This document shows positions 19,466-27,289 of a stretch of DNA of 64,000 nucleotides, piece by piece; position 1 is the first letter of the stretch, and every line of letters begins with the position of its first letter. Location of the stretch: assembly GCA_964444665.1 (NCBI GenBank), contig CAYUIE010000003.1, positions 186,001 through 250,000 on the forward strand, in the 5' to 3' direction. This DNA comes from CAYZTY01 sp964444665. GTDB lineage: Bacteria > Planctomycetota > Phycisphaerae > Sedimentisphaerales > CAYZTY01. A program made the position numbers and the translations under genes. A model generated the notes under the pieces. It saw nothing but the letters and a program-made list of their open reading frames with translations. It was not told where the DNA came from and ran no database searches.

Positions 19466-19820
19466 AATAATCTCCTTAAAATTATACCAGAATACTAATT
19501 GTATAATTACAAAATCACACGATGTTGTCAAGTGGATAACAGTTTAACAGTTAAAAATTTCCTCAACGCTCCAAATATGGTCTGTTATACCTGCTTTCAT
19601 CGCAGGTGTGATTCTCAAAGAACTGTGAATCCGTCAGAAGTTATAGTGCACGAAATGAAGAGCAATGGACCAGTGTAGATTTTCAATCTTATAGAATTAT
19701 CCTATACCAAAGCCCCCAAAACTTGTATCCGCTTTTCTATAGTCAGTCGATTCATACTGAATATTATGCTTGAGCGGTCAAGCAAAGCCAAGAGGAAAAA
19801 TTTTTATTTTAAAAAAATCT
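19466..19820. other. Gene-free stretch in the accessory patch
   Basis: About 355 bases, AT-rich, between the 53-residue protein and the serine-protease gene. No open frame longer than 60 codons, no tRNA and no strong hairpin with a T-run was found. It may hold the promoter of the minus-strand 53-residue gene. Confidence 0.4.
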
Positions 19821-20462
19821 TTATAAATTAAAATGTTGCTCAATAAATCTTGCATCATATCTTGCCAATTGTTGCACCAAAGTCTCTATTCGCTGTGCTT
19901 CTCCTGATACGGCCTTTTGCATCAATTGTTCATACGACCTTACATATTCTTGTGCAGAAATCCAGTCCTTTTCGCCTGTTGAGTAATTATGATATTTTAC
20001 TTGTGGGTCAACTGGTCCAAGTTCAGCAGTAGGGCTCATATGAATCCATAAAGCTCCAAAACAAATCATTGTGGCAGCAGATTTAGCCATATGAGGAACT
20101 ATAACCTCAAATTTCCCATCAGAATATGACCGGCATACGTTAACAATTCGCTCTGCGGCCAAACCAGAGCCACCTGCGGAATTTAATATTAAAATAATCT
20201 TCCCACCAGAATGCTCGACTGCTAACATACCTTCAATCATTTCCGCGTCTTTATCAGACATCATAGCATCTTCATCAAAAAAAGAAGAAAAATACACAAT
20301 GACTTTACCTCTTAATCTCCGCTCGATTTTCCCAATAAGGTCTTTGCGTAGTTTCCATCCCTGGCTTGCTTCATCTACAACACGTGACCAAGGACTATGA
20401 GCAATAAAAGATTTGCCACGGTCATTTTTTTTATTGGATTTTCTTCTTTTCTTTTTAGCCAA
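19821..20462 (-). CDS. ClpP-fold serine protease of the serine dehydrogenase proteinase (SDH) family
   Basis: 213 residues. After a very basic head (KKKRRKSNKKNDRGK) comes a ClpP/crotonase-type core: VIVYFSSFFDEDAM, the oxyanion-hole glycine region LILNSAGGSGLAAERIVN, the nucleophile in PHMAKSAATMICFGA (Ser after Lys) and the acidic/His-like ELGPVDPQV block. The family is found across bacteria and archaea, often on mobile or accessory DNA; the membrane helix seen in some members is absent and the protein is shorter than many relatives (260-300 residues), so it may be C-terminally shortened. Twelve bases after the basic-protein gene, so the two form an operon. Confidence 0.78.
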   Translation of the reverse strand: MAKKKRRKSNKKNDRGKSFIAHSPWSRVVDEASQGWKLRKDLIGKIERRLRGKVIVYFSSFFDEDAMMSDKDAEMIEGMLAVEHSGGKIILILNSAGGSGLAAERIVNVCRSYSDGKFEVIVPHMAKSAATMICFGALWIHMSPTAELGPVDPQVKYHNYSTGEKDWISAQEYVRSYEQLMQKAVSGEAQRIETLVQQLARYDARFIEQHFNL

Positions 20463-20474
20463 TGAAAAATACCT

Positions 20475-20717
20475 TTAAGTTTGTTCCCATCGCATTTTTG
20501 CCGCCTTTTTTGCAATTTCCTTGCGCTGTTTGGCAGTTAATTTCTTGGCCCTTGCCTTACCACCTTTAAGCCCCCCAAGTCGCCCTAACATTACAGCAGC
20601 AGGATTTTTACCTTCTTGAGCAGCTTTGTCAAGAAATTCTTTCATAGTTGCTTCATCTACTATAGACGCTGCAAGCTGGTTCAAATCAGACTTTTTCCTA
20701 CTTGACCGCTTAGGCAT
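20475..20717 (-). CDS. Small basic GGxKGGxARA/W protein (nucleic-acid-binding type)
   Basis: 80 residues, with the strongly conserved C-terminal block GRLGGLKGGKARAKKLTAKQ followed by RKEIAKKAAKMRW. The pattern is shared by a widespread family of tiny lysine/alanine-rich proteins often annotated as hypothetical or histone-H1-like. Acidic-polar N-terminal third, basic C-terminus: a nucleic-acid-binding role is plausible but unproven. It is the first gene of a two-gene unit with the SDH-type protease, which suggests that the protease acts together with this protein. Confidence 0.72.
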   Translation of the reverse strand: MPKRSSRKKSDLNQLAASIVDEATMKEFLDKAAQEGKNPAAVMLGRLGGLKGGKARAKKLTAKQRKEIAKKAAKMRWEQT

Positions 20718-20817
20718 ACTGTGATTATATATTGGCAGAAGCTCTATAGCAAGTTAAATTTATTTTGAACACCTATTTACTTGTAAAAGAGCTAATAATA
20801 CTATAAATTGCTTATAT

Positions 20818-20891
20818 CGCCCCGTAACGCAAATGGATAGCGTGCATCTCTGCTAAAGATGAAGTTCAGGGTTCGAGTCCCTGCGGGGCGA
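20818..20891 (+). tRNA. tRNA with arginine-type body and GCU anticodon
   Basis: Complete 74-base cloverleaf: acceptor CGCCCCG (20818-20824) with CGGGGCG (20884-20890), D stem ACGC/GCGT, anticodon stem CATCT/AGATG, T stem CAGGG/CCCTG with TTCGAGT loop. The anticodon loop is CTGCTAA, so the anticodon is GCU (20852-20854), formally serine. But the variable region is only five bases (AAGTT), whereas bacterial tRNA-Ser has a long variable arm. The D loop carries A after GG (position 20), the anticodon keeps C35 and U36, and the discriminator is A: these are the arginine identity elements, and the loop differs from that of tRNA-Arg(UCU) by one base. CCA is not encoded. Confidence 0.85.
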
Positions 20892-20983
20892 CATTTTTTA
20901 TTATTTTCTTCTTGCATTGTATCTTTGAATACCCGATAATTTATACAGCAGAGATGCGGGGTGAAAAGCCCCTGAACAAACTT

Positions 20984-21028
20984 AGGAAGGGTAGCGGCGA
21001 AAGGCAAGGTCGCGCCCTTCCTTTTTTT
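20984..21028 (+). terminator. Intrinsic terminator downstream of the tRNA
   Basis: Perfect stem AGGAAGGG / CCCTTCCT extended by an inner GCG/CGC pairing, followed by a run of seven T. A smaller hairpin (GGGG, seven-base loop, CCCC) lies at 20958-20972. Probably ends the tRNA transcript; the roughly 130 bases between tRNA and terminator could also form a small structured RNA. Confidence 0.75.
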
Positions 21029-21566
21029 ATCTATCTTAACATTCCACAGAGCTAATTAAAAAAAACCATACCATACTGACCCACTACCGACTTATATGCT
21101 TTTTTTCAAAATTCTTTATTACATATATCAAAATTGTGGTTTTTAAAACTCGGTTTTTATTTGGATAAAATATTTAAAGCAACGTCCTATATTATCGTTA
21201 TTGTTAGTATGAATTAAAAAGTAGCAATTTTTTTTAAAATGTGCGTATTTTTTGTTCGGTTTTTGTTCGGGTTTTTTAACTCTCTTGACCGATAAGTGAT
21301 AAGTGAAGTTAGAGCTGATGGAAGAACTGGTATGAAAGATAATCTGAATAATGAGCCAATCTGTAAATTTGGGCCTGGCGGAGACTATGTCTCTGTTTGG
21401 CCCGGCCGTAGGACTTCTTTACCGGTTTCACAAACCAGTCGACTGACCAGACTGCTTGGTACAATAGCAGAAATGCTCGGCACGGCAATTCAAGCCGAGT
21501 TTTGCCCGAGTGATTCCAATGTCCCGGCTGTTGACACCGCTATTTTTCGAAAGGATGGACCGCTAA
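21029..21566. other. lexA upstream region, no assured gene
   Basis: The first 220 bases are AT-rich and probably hold promoters. A GTG-started frame (21296-21811) is open across the second half but overlaps lexA by 245 bases in another frame, shows no known domain and is not called as a gene. If transcription starts near the GTTC repeat, lexA has a leader of about 280 bases. Confidence 0.4.
21254..21268 (+). promoter_or_regulatory. Candidate SOS box, GTTC-N7-GTTC
   Basis: GTTC (21254-21257), seven bases, GTTC (21265-21268): exactly the direct-repeat arrangement bound by alphaproteobacterial LexA. It lies about 300 bases before the lexA start codon in an AT-rich region. Autoregulation by LexA is the natural reading. 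Confidence 0.6.
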
Positions 21567-22220
21567 GTGAACACGAAGGAATTTGTAACAGACGTTACGC
21601 CCCGACAAATAAGGCTGCTAAAGGCCCTGGCGGACTTCGAACGCAGCCGCTGCTATTCGGCGACGATGCAGGAATTGGCCGACGAGCTCGGCATAAAACG
21701 CAGCACCGTATTCGAACACATCGCCGCTTTGCGACAAAAAGGTCTGCTCACAGCCTCCCGAGGCAGGGCTCGCTCTTTGAGGCTGACCGCAGAAGCAAAC
21801 GAATTGCTTGAGAACTCGGATTCGGCCGGCGCTGCAGAGCAAACTGATGTTGATGGTATTCGGCTGGCAGGTACAGTAGCCGCGGGGATTCCAGTTGAGG
21901 CCATTGAAAATATCGAGCGGCTTTCATTAACATCCGAATTCGGCAACAACAACGATATCTTTGCCTTGCAGGTGAGCGGGCAGAGTATGACTGAGTATGA
22001 CATCCAGGACGGTGATTACGTTATTTGTCGCCGTACGTCGAGTGCTCACAACGGTCAGTTGGTCATCGCTGAAGTTGAAAACGAAGGCGCAACCCTGAAA
22101 AGGTTCTTCAAAGAGCCTAACGGCGTTCGGCTTGAGCCCGGCAATCCTTCTTATGAGACAATTTTCTCACGGGACTGCCTAATTGAAGCGGTTGTTGTGG
22201 GATTGCTCAGGAAGTTATAA
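21567..22220 (+). CDS. lexA: LexA repressor (SOS regulator, S24 autopeptidase)
   Basis: 217 residues, GTG start. The N-terminal winged helix-turn-helix reads TPRQIRLLKALADFERSRCY and MQELADELGIKRSTVFEHIA. The self-cleavage bond Ala106-Gly107 lies in TVAAGIPVEA; the catalytic dyad is Ser140 (SGQSMTE) and Lys178 (GATLKRFF). RecA-stimulated cleavage would release the SOS regulon. The target half-site is likely GTTC (see the upstream repeat). Monocistronic, convergent with the hydrolase gene. Confidence 0.94.
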   Translation: MNTKEFVTDVTPRQIRLLKALADFERSRCYSATMQELADELGIKRSTVFEHIAALRQKGLLTASRGRARSLRLTAEANELLENSDSAGAAEQTDVDGIRLAGTVAAGIPVEAIENIERLSLTSEFGNNNDIFALQVSGQSMTEYDIQDGDYVICRRTSSAHNGQLVIAEVENEGATLKRFFKEPNGVRLEPGNPSYETIFSRDCLIEAVVVGLLRKL

Positions 22221-22323
22221 CTCTTATCAAATAAGTCTGTCAAATCACTACACTTTTTTATAACACTTCGGAGGTTGGTAAATGATTGTCGAGTTTACCG
22301 GCACAACGGTAATTTACTACGGC

Positions 22324-23274
22324 TCACGAGATACGTCGAAAGGCGGGCTCAGCTTTGGTTTTGTATTTCTTCACGAATTCCAGCCATTCCCTCAGATTAT
22401 TGGTATATATCTGGCCTGATGTTAAGAAACCATCGTTGTGGCCGCCTGTAATCTCTACGAATTTCTTTGGCTCGTTTGTAGCTTCATAGAGTTCAAGGCC
22501 GAACTCAAACGGCACCAATTCATCGGTTCGGCTATGTACGACCAGTACCGGGCAGTGTACCTTCTGTAAATATTCTGTGGTGTTATAGCTGAAACTTGCG
22601 AACCATCGAACGGGCATATAGGGATAGATTTTTTTACCCATATCGGCATAGGAAGTAAAGCCGCTTTCGATAATCAGCCCCTCTGGTCCGACCCGACCAG
22701 CGAGTTGCGCAGCAATGCTTGCGCCTAAGGACCTGCCGAAAATAATGATGTTATGTGCGGCAACTTTCTTGTTTTCTCTCAGCCAATTATAAGCCGCCCC
22801 GGCATCAAGGTATGTACCTTCCTCTGTCGGTTTGCCTTCACTGCTGCCGTACCCGCGGTAATCGAAGACAAAGCAGTTAACATTAAGTTCGTGAAATATA
22901 TTGATGCTATCCAGCCGGTGGGTGATATTACCAGCGTTCCCATGGCAAAATAGTAATGTCAGTTCTGCGCCTTCGGCGGGAACATACCAGCCGGTAATCT
23001 TAAGGCCGTCCCGGGTGTTTAACACTACCTTTTCGAAAGCAAAACCAAGATCACCCGGAGTAATAAAAACATCGGATGTCGGACGGTACAAAAACGACGA
23101 CTGCATAAAATAAAGTATAAGGCCGAGACTCAAGTAAGCTATTAACAGTACGGTGATGATTGATATAATCACCTTTTTTACACCGCCTTTCCTATATCGC
23201 GAAACTAACAGCCCGCCCCCAAGCAGGACGAGTAATAAGAATATCAGGTATTTAACCACATCTATACCACTCAT
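22324..23274 (-). CDS. Membrane-anchored alpha/beta hydrolase (BEM46/ABHD13-like)
   Basis: 316 residues with two N-terminal membrane helices (residues about 8-25 and 34-55). The hydrolase core shows LLFCHGNAGNITHRLDS (oxyanion region), FDYRGYGSSEGKPTEEG, the nucleophile elbow FGRSLGAS, an acidic residue in VVHSRTDELVPFEFG and the catalytic His in ITGGHNDGFL. The layout matches the BEM46 group of membrane-bound serine hydrolases, whose substrates are unknown. Confidence 0.9.
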   Translation of the reverse strand: MSGIDVVKYLIFLLLVLLGGGLLVSRYRKGGVKKVIISIITVLLIAYLSLGLILYFMQSSFLYRPTSDVFITPGDLGFAFEKVVLNTRDGLKITGWYVPAEGAELTLLFCHGNAGNITHRLDSINIFHELNVNCFVFDYRGYGSSEGKPTEEGTYLDAGAAYNWLRENKKVAAHNIIIFGRSLGASIAAQLAGRVGPEGLIIESGFTSYADMGKKIYPYMPVRWFASFSYNTTEYLQKVHCPVLVVHSRTDELVPFEFGLELYEATNEPKKFVEITGGHNDGFLTSGQIYTNNLREWLEFVKKYKTKAEPAFRRIS

Positions 23275-23342
23275 TTAGACGGCCGGGAAGCCAAATTCAT
23301 TTTAGTTTGCCCAACCTGTTAAAACAAGATACAATTTCAGCT

Positions 23343-24401
23343 ATGATTAAAAGGAAAAAAACCGTTACTGTCAAGGCAGGCTCGGTGAAAATCGGTTCAA
23401 CGAGTCCGATTGTTATTCAGTCTATGATTAAGGTGCCTACCGCGGATATTGAAAAAGCTGTACGAGAGATAAAACGCCTTGCAGCGGCGGACTCTCAACT
23501 TGTGCGGCTGGCCGTGCCGAGCCGGCTTGAGACGGCAGCGTTTGCTAAGATTATTCAAAAAGTGAGCGTTCCTTTGGTTGCAGATGTTCACTTTTCTCCT
23601 GCCCGGGCTATTGAGGCTATTGAGGCTGGCGCAGCGAAAATACGGCTTAATCCGGGTAACATAAAACGGCGCAGCGATATTTTACGGATAATCGACGCTG
23701 CGAAGATGCACAAAACGGCCATCCGAATCGGCATCAACGAAGCCAGCATCAGAAACCTGAAAAAGGCCGATGTTCCCGCAGAGAAACGAACAGCGTTGAT
23801 GTTAAAAGAAATGAAGAATTATGTGCGGATATTCGAAACTCGCAGCTTCAAATCGCTGGTTCTGAGTGCAAAGAGCCGTGATGCCCTGAGAACTATCGAG
23901 GTAAACAGGAAAATAGCCGCAGTTTTTGATTACCCTATGCACATTGGGGTAACACACGCAGGTCTGCCTGAAGATGCACTTGTACCATCGGCAGTTGCGC
24001 TGGGTACTTTGCTTGCTGAGGGCATAGGCGATACAATCAGAGTCAGCGCAGCCGGCAATCCGCTTAAAGAGGTTGAAATAGCAAAAGAGATTCTGGCCTC
24101 GCTGGGATTGTATCGGCCGGACAAAGTGGAACTTGTAGTCTGTCCGAGCTGTGGCCGGGCTCAGGTCGATGTTGTCAAACTGGCTAAGAAAGTACGTAAG
24201 AAACTTAAAGGCGTGGATAAACCTTTGCGAGTGGCGGTAATGGGCTGTATTGTTAATGGCCCAGGAGAGGCGGCCGACGCCGACTTGGCCGTCTGCTGTG
24301 CAAAAGGCAAAGGATTCATTTACCGACGAGGACGCAGAATATCAGTAGTACCTGAAGAGAAAATCATCTCCGCACTACTCAGGGAACTACCCAACCTTTA
24401 A
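23343..24401 (+). CDS. ispG: 4-hydroxy-3-methylbut-2-enyl-diphosphate synthase
   Basis: Iron-sulfur enzyme of the MEP isoprenoid pathway. The frame is open to a TTG at 23307, but the ATG at 23343 gives the standard IKRKKTVTVKAGSVKIG beginning (352 residues). TIM-barrel residues include VADVHFSPA, KIRLNPGN and GVTHAG; the [4Fe-4S] ligands are in VCPSCGRAQ and AVMGCIVNGPGEA near the C-terminus. It is the short bacterial form without the plant-type insert. Uses reduced ferredoxin or flavodoxin, fitting an anaerobe. Confidence 0.95.
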   Translation: MIKRKKTVTVKAGSVKIGSTSPIVIQSMIKVPTADIEKAVREIKRLAAADSQLVRLAVPSRLETAAFAKIIQKVSVPLVADVHFSPARAIEAIEAGAAKIRLNPGNIKRRSDILRIIDAAKMHKTAIRIGINEASIRNLKKADVPAEKRTALMLKEMKNYVRIFETRSFKSLVLSAKSRDALRTIEVNRKIAAVFDYPMHIGVTHAGLPEDALVPSAVALGTLLAEGIGDTIRVSAAGNPLKEVEIAKEILASLGLYRPDKVELVVCPSCGRAQVDVVKLAKKVRKKLKGVDKPLRVAVMGCIVNGPGEAADADLAVCCAKGKGFIYRRGRRISVVPEEKIISALLRELPNL

Positions 24402-24445
24402 TACACAAGCAGATACAATGCCGTAATTCTGTTATGCAAAGTTAA

Positions 24446-25567
24446 TTAGTCTCTTACCTGCGGGCCGATCGGCCTTCCCGGTTCAAAGGGTCTTCTATCC
24501 GGCATTCTATTGTTGTTCTGGCGCGAAGACGAGCGACTAGACTCATATCTGCCAAAAATCATTCTGCCGGCAGATGTCTGTAGTGAGCTGGTGACTGTAA
24601 TGATTACCGTCTGGCCTAAATAGCTCCGGCCCTCTTCGACAACTACCATAGTACCGTCCGGAAGGTAACCGACTCCCTGCTGAGACTCCTCGCCCGGTTT
24701 GACAATCTTTATCTGCATTGACTCGCCCGGCAGCACAATAGTCTTTAGGGAGTTGGCCACGTCGTTTATGTTTATTACATCCACCTCCCGAAGTTGCGCG
24801 ACCTTGTTAAGATTGAAGTCGTTTGTAACCAGCCGTCCGTCACAGGCTTTGGTGAAGGCGACAAGCTTGTGGTCGACGCCGGTGGCTTCCTCTTCCACCG
24901 GTACGGGTTTATCGTCAATTCTCACGTCGATTATGGGATTGGATTGCATTCTGTTGAGCATGTCGAGACCCCTTCGACCTCGATTACGTTTGAGTTTGTC
25001 CGCAGAGTCTGCTATTAACTGCAGCTCATTCAAGACAAATCGAGGTATAATCAAAGGAGCATCAAACAATCTGCTTTCGCACAAATCGGCAATTCGGCCG
25101 TCAATAATGACTGAAGTGTCCAGGATTAATGGCCTCTGACCCTTGGACTGCTTTGCAAATTCGACGTAGGGAATCACGAAACGGACATCGTCCTTGGTAC
25201 GTATCACGATGCTTATGACAAGATAACAGATGCATATGCCGAGGAGCCATTTGCTTGTTTGAAGGGCCTGAGTACCCATTTCAAAGTTGTATACATCATT
25301 TATCATATCCAATACGGGTGACATTGCCCAGCTTATGAATATTCCGACCAGTAGGCCGAAGAATATACCGGCCAGAGCGGCAATGGACTTCTTGGGAGTC
25401 AGAAAATCCACAAGCAGAACAATTACACCGGCAACTACTCCTAATATTATGATATTGAAGGGTCTGCTGTCCATAAGTGTATCGGACTGGGCACGTGTAG
25501 TTAGACTGACAAAAAGGACCGCGATAAGGACGATAACGAAGATTAATCTCATAAACCATATTACCAT
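24446..25567 (-). CDS. PIN-TRAM domain integral membrane protein (YacL-like)
   Basis: The ATG at 25567 is preceded by GGAGG, so the longer TTG-started frame (25582) is rejected; the product has 373 residues. Four hydrophobic segments occupy residues about 1-135, followed by a PIN nuclease-type domain (RPLILDTSVIIDGRIADL, VLNELQLIADS, GRRGLDMLN, DHKLVAFTKA, LVTNDFNLNKVA) and a TRAM domain (PGEESQQGVGYLPDGTMVVV). The acidic PIN residues are kept. YacL-type proteins are suspected membrane-bound ribonucleases; substrate unknown. Confidence 0.92.
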   Translation of the reverse strand: MVIWFMRLIFVIVLIAVLFVSLTTRAQSDTLMDSRPFNIIILGVVAGVIVLLVDFLTPKKSIAALAGIFFGLLVGIFISWAMSPVLDMINDVYNFEMGTQALQTSKWLLGICICYLVISIVIRTKDDVRFVIPYVEFAKQSKGQRPLILDTSVIIDGRIADLCESRLFDAPLIIPRFVLNELQLIADSADKLKRNRGRRGLDMLNRMQSNPIIDVRIDDKPVPVEEEATGVDHKLVAFTKACDGRLVTNDFNLNKVAQLREVDVININDVANSLKTIVLPGESMQIKIVKPGEESQQGVGYLPDGTMVVVEEGRSYLGQTVIITVTSSLQTSAGRMIFGRYESSRSSSRQNNNRMPDRRPFEPGRPIGPQVRD

Positions 25568-25643
25568 TGATGAAACCTCCAATAAAAAATGTACACTTAT
25601 AAAGTTCTTAAAGACTATATTATAAAGAAACAGAAATTCACTA

Positions 25644-26645
25644 TTAAACCTTTATATGGCATAAAACCGCCAGCGCCCATAACAATTCTTTCTTTTGGAC
25701 GATTTTAGTTTCATATTTTTCGTTTATAGGTATTAGATGAACCTCAGATTCAGTAGTTCTTATCAGTTTGCAGGTCACACCGATTTGGTTTTTAAGTCGT
25801 ACTATTGCCGCCTGGCCTTGCGCAGCCGGTACCGAAGGGCTCAATATAACGAAATCGCCGTCATCTATTCTTGGTGACATACTATCGCCGTCAATTTGCA
25901 ATGCAAAACTGTCCGGGAATATCTCATAAAGCTCCTTACTCTCGACAAAGTGAACAACTTCATCATGCCCTTGGCTGCTTACCTGGATAAGGCTTGTAAG
26001 ATTACTCTTCAAGCCTTTTGCGAGCGGTCTGGCCGGTAAATCGACCCATACCTTGCCTTTACTGGTCCCGAGTATCGTCTGACCGGTATGCCTTTCGACA
26101 AGATCTTCTAACTCGACTATGAAACGTTTTGGCTGGGGCAAGGTCGTTTCATCCCAGAAGTGTACTATCCCGGCAGCGGTGCGTCCGAGGACGGGTATCC
26201 AGCCCGGCCGAGTGGATTTCGGCTTGAAAGTAACAGCCTGCATGCTGCCTTCAGCAGCTTTGTTCTCGGAAAGCAATTCAATAAAAGCGATGACAGCGTC
26301 TATTGAGCCTTGATTGTTTTCAAGCAAACAGTCGAGTTTTTTCAGCAACTTTGTACTTTTTGTGTATGGCGTTGTATTAGAATTTGTCAGTGAAAGATTC
26401 AGGAAATTCTCTGTTTTTTGTTGTACTCCCTGCCCGGTCAAAAGCCATTCCAGACTTGTGTTACATAACTTGCAAATCCTCAGAAGTACAGGTATAGGGG
26501 CAAGGCGGTCTTTTTCATAATAATTGTAGGTAGAAGGACTTATGCCTAAAGCCCGTGCGAATTTTCTTTTACCGCGAGGTCCTGAAAATTCCTTTCGTAG
26601 CTGACACATTCGCTTAATAACCGCTTTTTCGTCAAAATCACACAT
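25644..26645 (-). CDS. XRE-family repressor with C-terminal S24 (LexA-like) peptidase domain
   Basis: 333 residues. HTH in the first 70 (KFARALGISPSTYNYYEKDR). S24 domain: candidate cleavage bond Ala158-Gly159 (GRTAAGIV), Ser255 in DGDSMSPRI and Lys293 in VTCKLIRT. The bond-to-serine distance of about 95 residues is much longer than the 34 in LexA because of an extra segment after the bond, so autocleavage is not certain. Phage-CI-like layout. A palindrome and a small divergent gene lie just upstream. No ribosome binding site before the ATG; the downstream ATG at 26609 is an alternative start. Confidence 0.85.
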   Translation of the reverse strand: MCDFDEKAVIKRMCQLRKEFSGPRGKRKFARALGISPSTYNYYEKDRLAPIPVLLRICKLCNTSLEWLLTGQGVQQKTENFLNLSLTNSNTTPYTKSTKLLKKLDCLLENNQGSIDAVIAFIELLSENKAAEGSMQAVTFKPKSTRPGWIPVLGRTAAGIVHFWDETTLPQPKRFIVELEDLVERHTGQTILGTSKGKVWVDLPARPLAKGLKSNLTSLIQVSSQGHDEVVHFVESKELYEIFPDSFALQIDGDSMSPRIDDGDFVILSPSVPAAQGQAAIVRLKNQIGVTCKLIRTTESEVHLIPINEKYETKIVQKKELLWALAVLCHIKV

Positions 26646-26692
26646 TTATTATACGCTATTGTGAATTATTATTTGGCATTGTTCGCTTTTGT

Positions 26693-26710
26693 GTTTATGT
26701 TTTCATAAAC
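26693..26710. promoter_or_regulatory. Candidate operator palindrome for the XRE-S24 repressor
   Basis: GTTTATG, four T, CATAAAC: a perfect 7-bp inverted repeat in the divergent promoter region. A direct repeat of CGTTAAA with a 12-base period follows at 26724-26742. Position and symmetry suit binding by the neighbouring repressor on one face of the region. Confidence 0.5.
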
Positions 26711-26773
26711 TGCCCTTTCTTTTCGTTAAAGTATACGTTAAAAAACACGTTGGTCAATAAAAAGGAAGGTAAA

Positions 26774-26956
26774 ATGATGAAACATAAAGATAAAAAGGAA
26801 GATTTACGGGCCGGCCGGGATAATGGAAAAAAGCAGTCGGCAATCGTTAAATCACAAGCTATGGAATTGATTGGTAACCTAACACAACTACATAAATTGC
26901 AAGGGACGCTGATGGCTAAACTTCAGAACATAATCAGAAAGACAAAGACACGTTAA
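26774..26956 (+). CDS. Small basic hypothetical protein, divergent from the repressor
   Basis: 60 residues, start at 26774 (GGAAGG four bases before the ATG; a longer TTG-started frame begins at 26750). Very lysine-rich N-terminus, then a helix KSQAMELIGNLTQLHKLQGT and a basic tail. No family recognised. Its place across an operator-like palindrome from a CI-type repressor suggests a regulated target gene. Its stop is seven bases before a strongly folded RNA segment. Confidence 0.55.
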   Translation: MMKHKDKKEDLRAGRDNGKKQSAIVKSQAMELIGNLTQLHKLQGTLMAKLQNIIRKTKTR

Positions 26957-26963
26957 AGAACGA

Positions 26964-27022
26964 GCCCGGTAGTGGACGAGTGATGCAGAGGCATGATGGC
27001 CGCTACTTATCCTAAGCCGGGC
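26964..27022 (+). ncRNA. Structured RNA segment (unidentified)
   Basis: Nested pairing: GCCCGG (26964-26969) with CCGGGC (27017-27022); GTAGTGG (26969-26975) with CCGCTAC (27000-27006), sharing one base; ATGC/GCAT apical hairpin with an AGAG loop. A ten-base unpaired strand TTATCCTAAG separates the two outer stems on the 3' side. No T-run follows, so it is not an ordinary terminator. The rest of the gene-free stretch to 27289 holds no other clear element except a possible 15-codon frame with a GAGGAGAG site near 27211. Confidence 0.45.
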
Positions 27023-27289
27023 GATTATTGCTTATAGGAACCTTGAGATTGTCAGCAGCTTTAGAAAGTAGTTTTTTGCACCAAATTGGGGGATATATAA
27101 GACGCTGGGATTTTCGGTGATAAAGGCCCCTGCCAGGATAGTCGATAGAAATCGTATGTATTGTGAAACGGGGGTAGTCTTCTCGACTGCGTCTGTATAG
27201 AGGAGAGAATGCAGAGTAAGTTCTACTATGGTAAACGATATCTTAAAAAAGGCTGAAAAATCGACAATGCTTTAATCAAGGACTGGAAT

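Noticed and set aside
20892..21028. SRP RNA, cobalamin or c-di-GMP riboswitch
   Set aside because: Short stretches look similar, but the conserved core of none of these RNAs can be aligned; kept as a terminator only.
19466..21300. Integrative element with attachment sites at the tRNA
   Set aside because: No integrase and no second copy of the tRNA 3' end were seen.
21296..21811. 171-codon GTG frame overlapping lexA
   Set aside because: Overlaps the certain lexA gene by 245 bases, has no ribosome binding site and no recognisable domain.
22281..22421. Short plus-strand frame with GGAGG before its ATG
   Set aside because: Runs into the 3' end of the alpha/beta hydrolase on the other strand; about 46 codons with no family resemblance.
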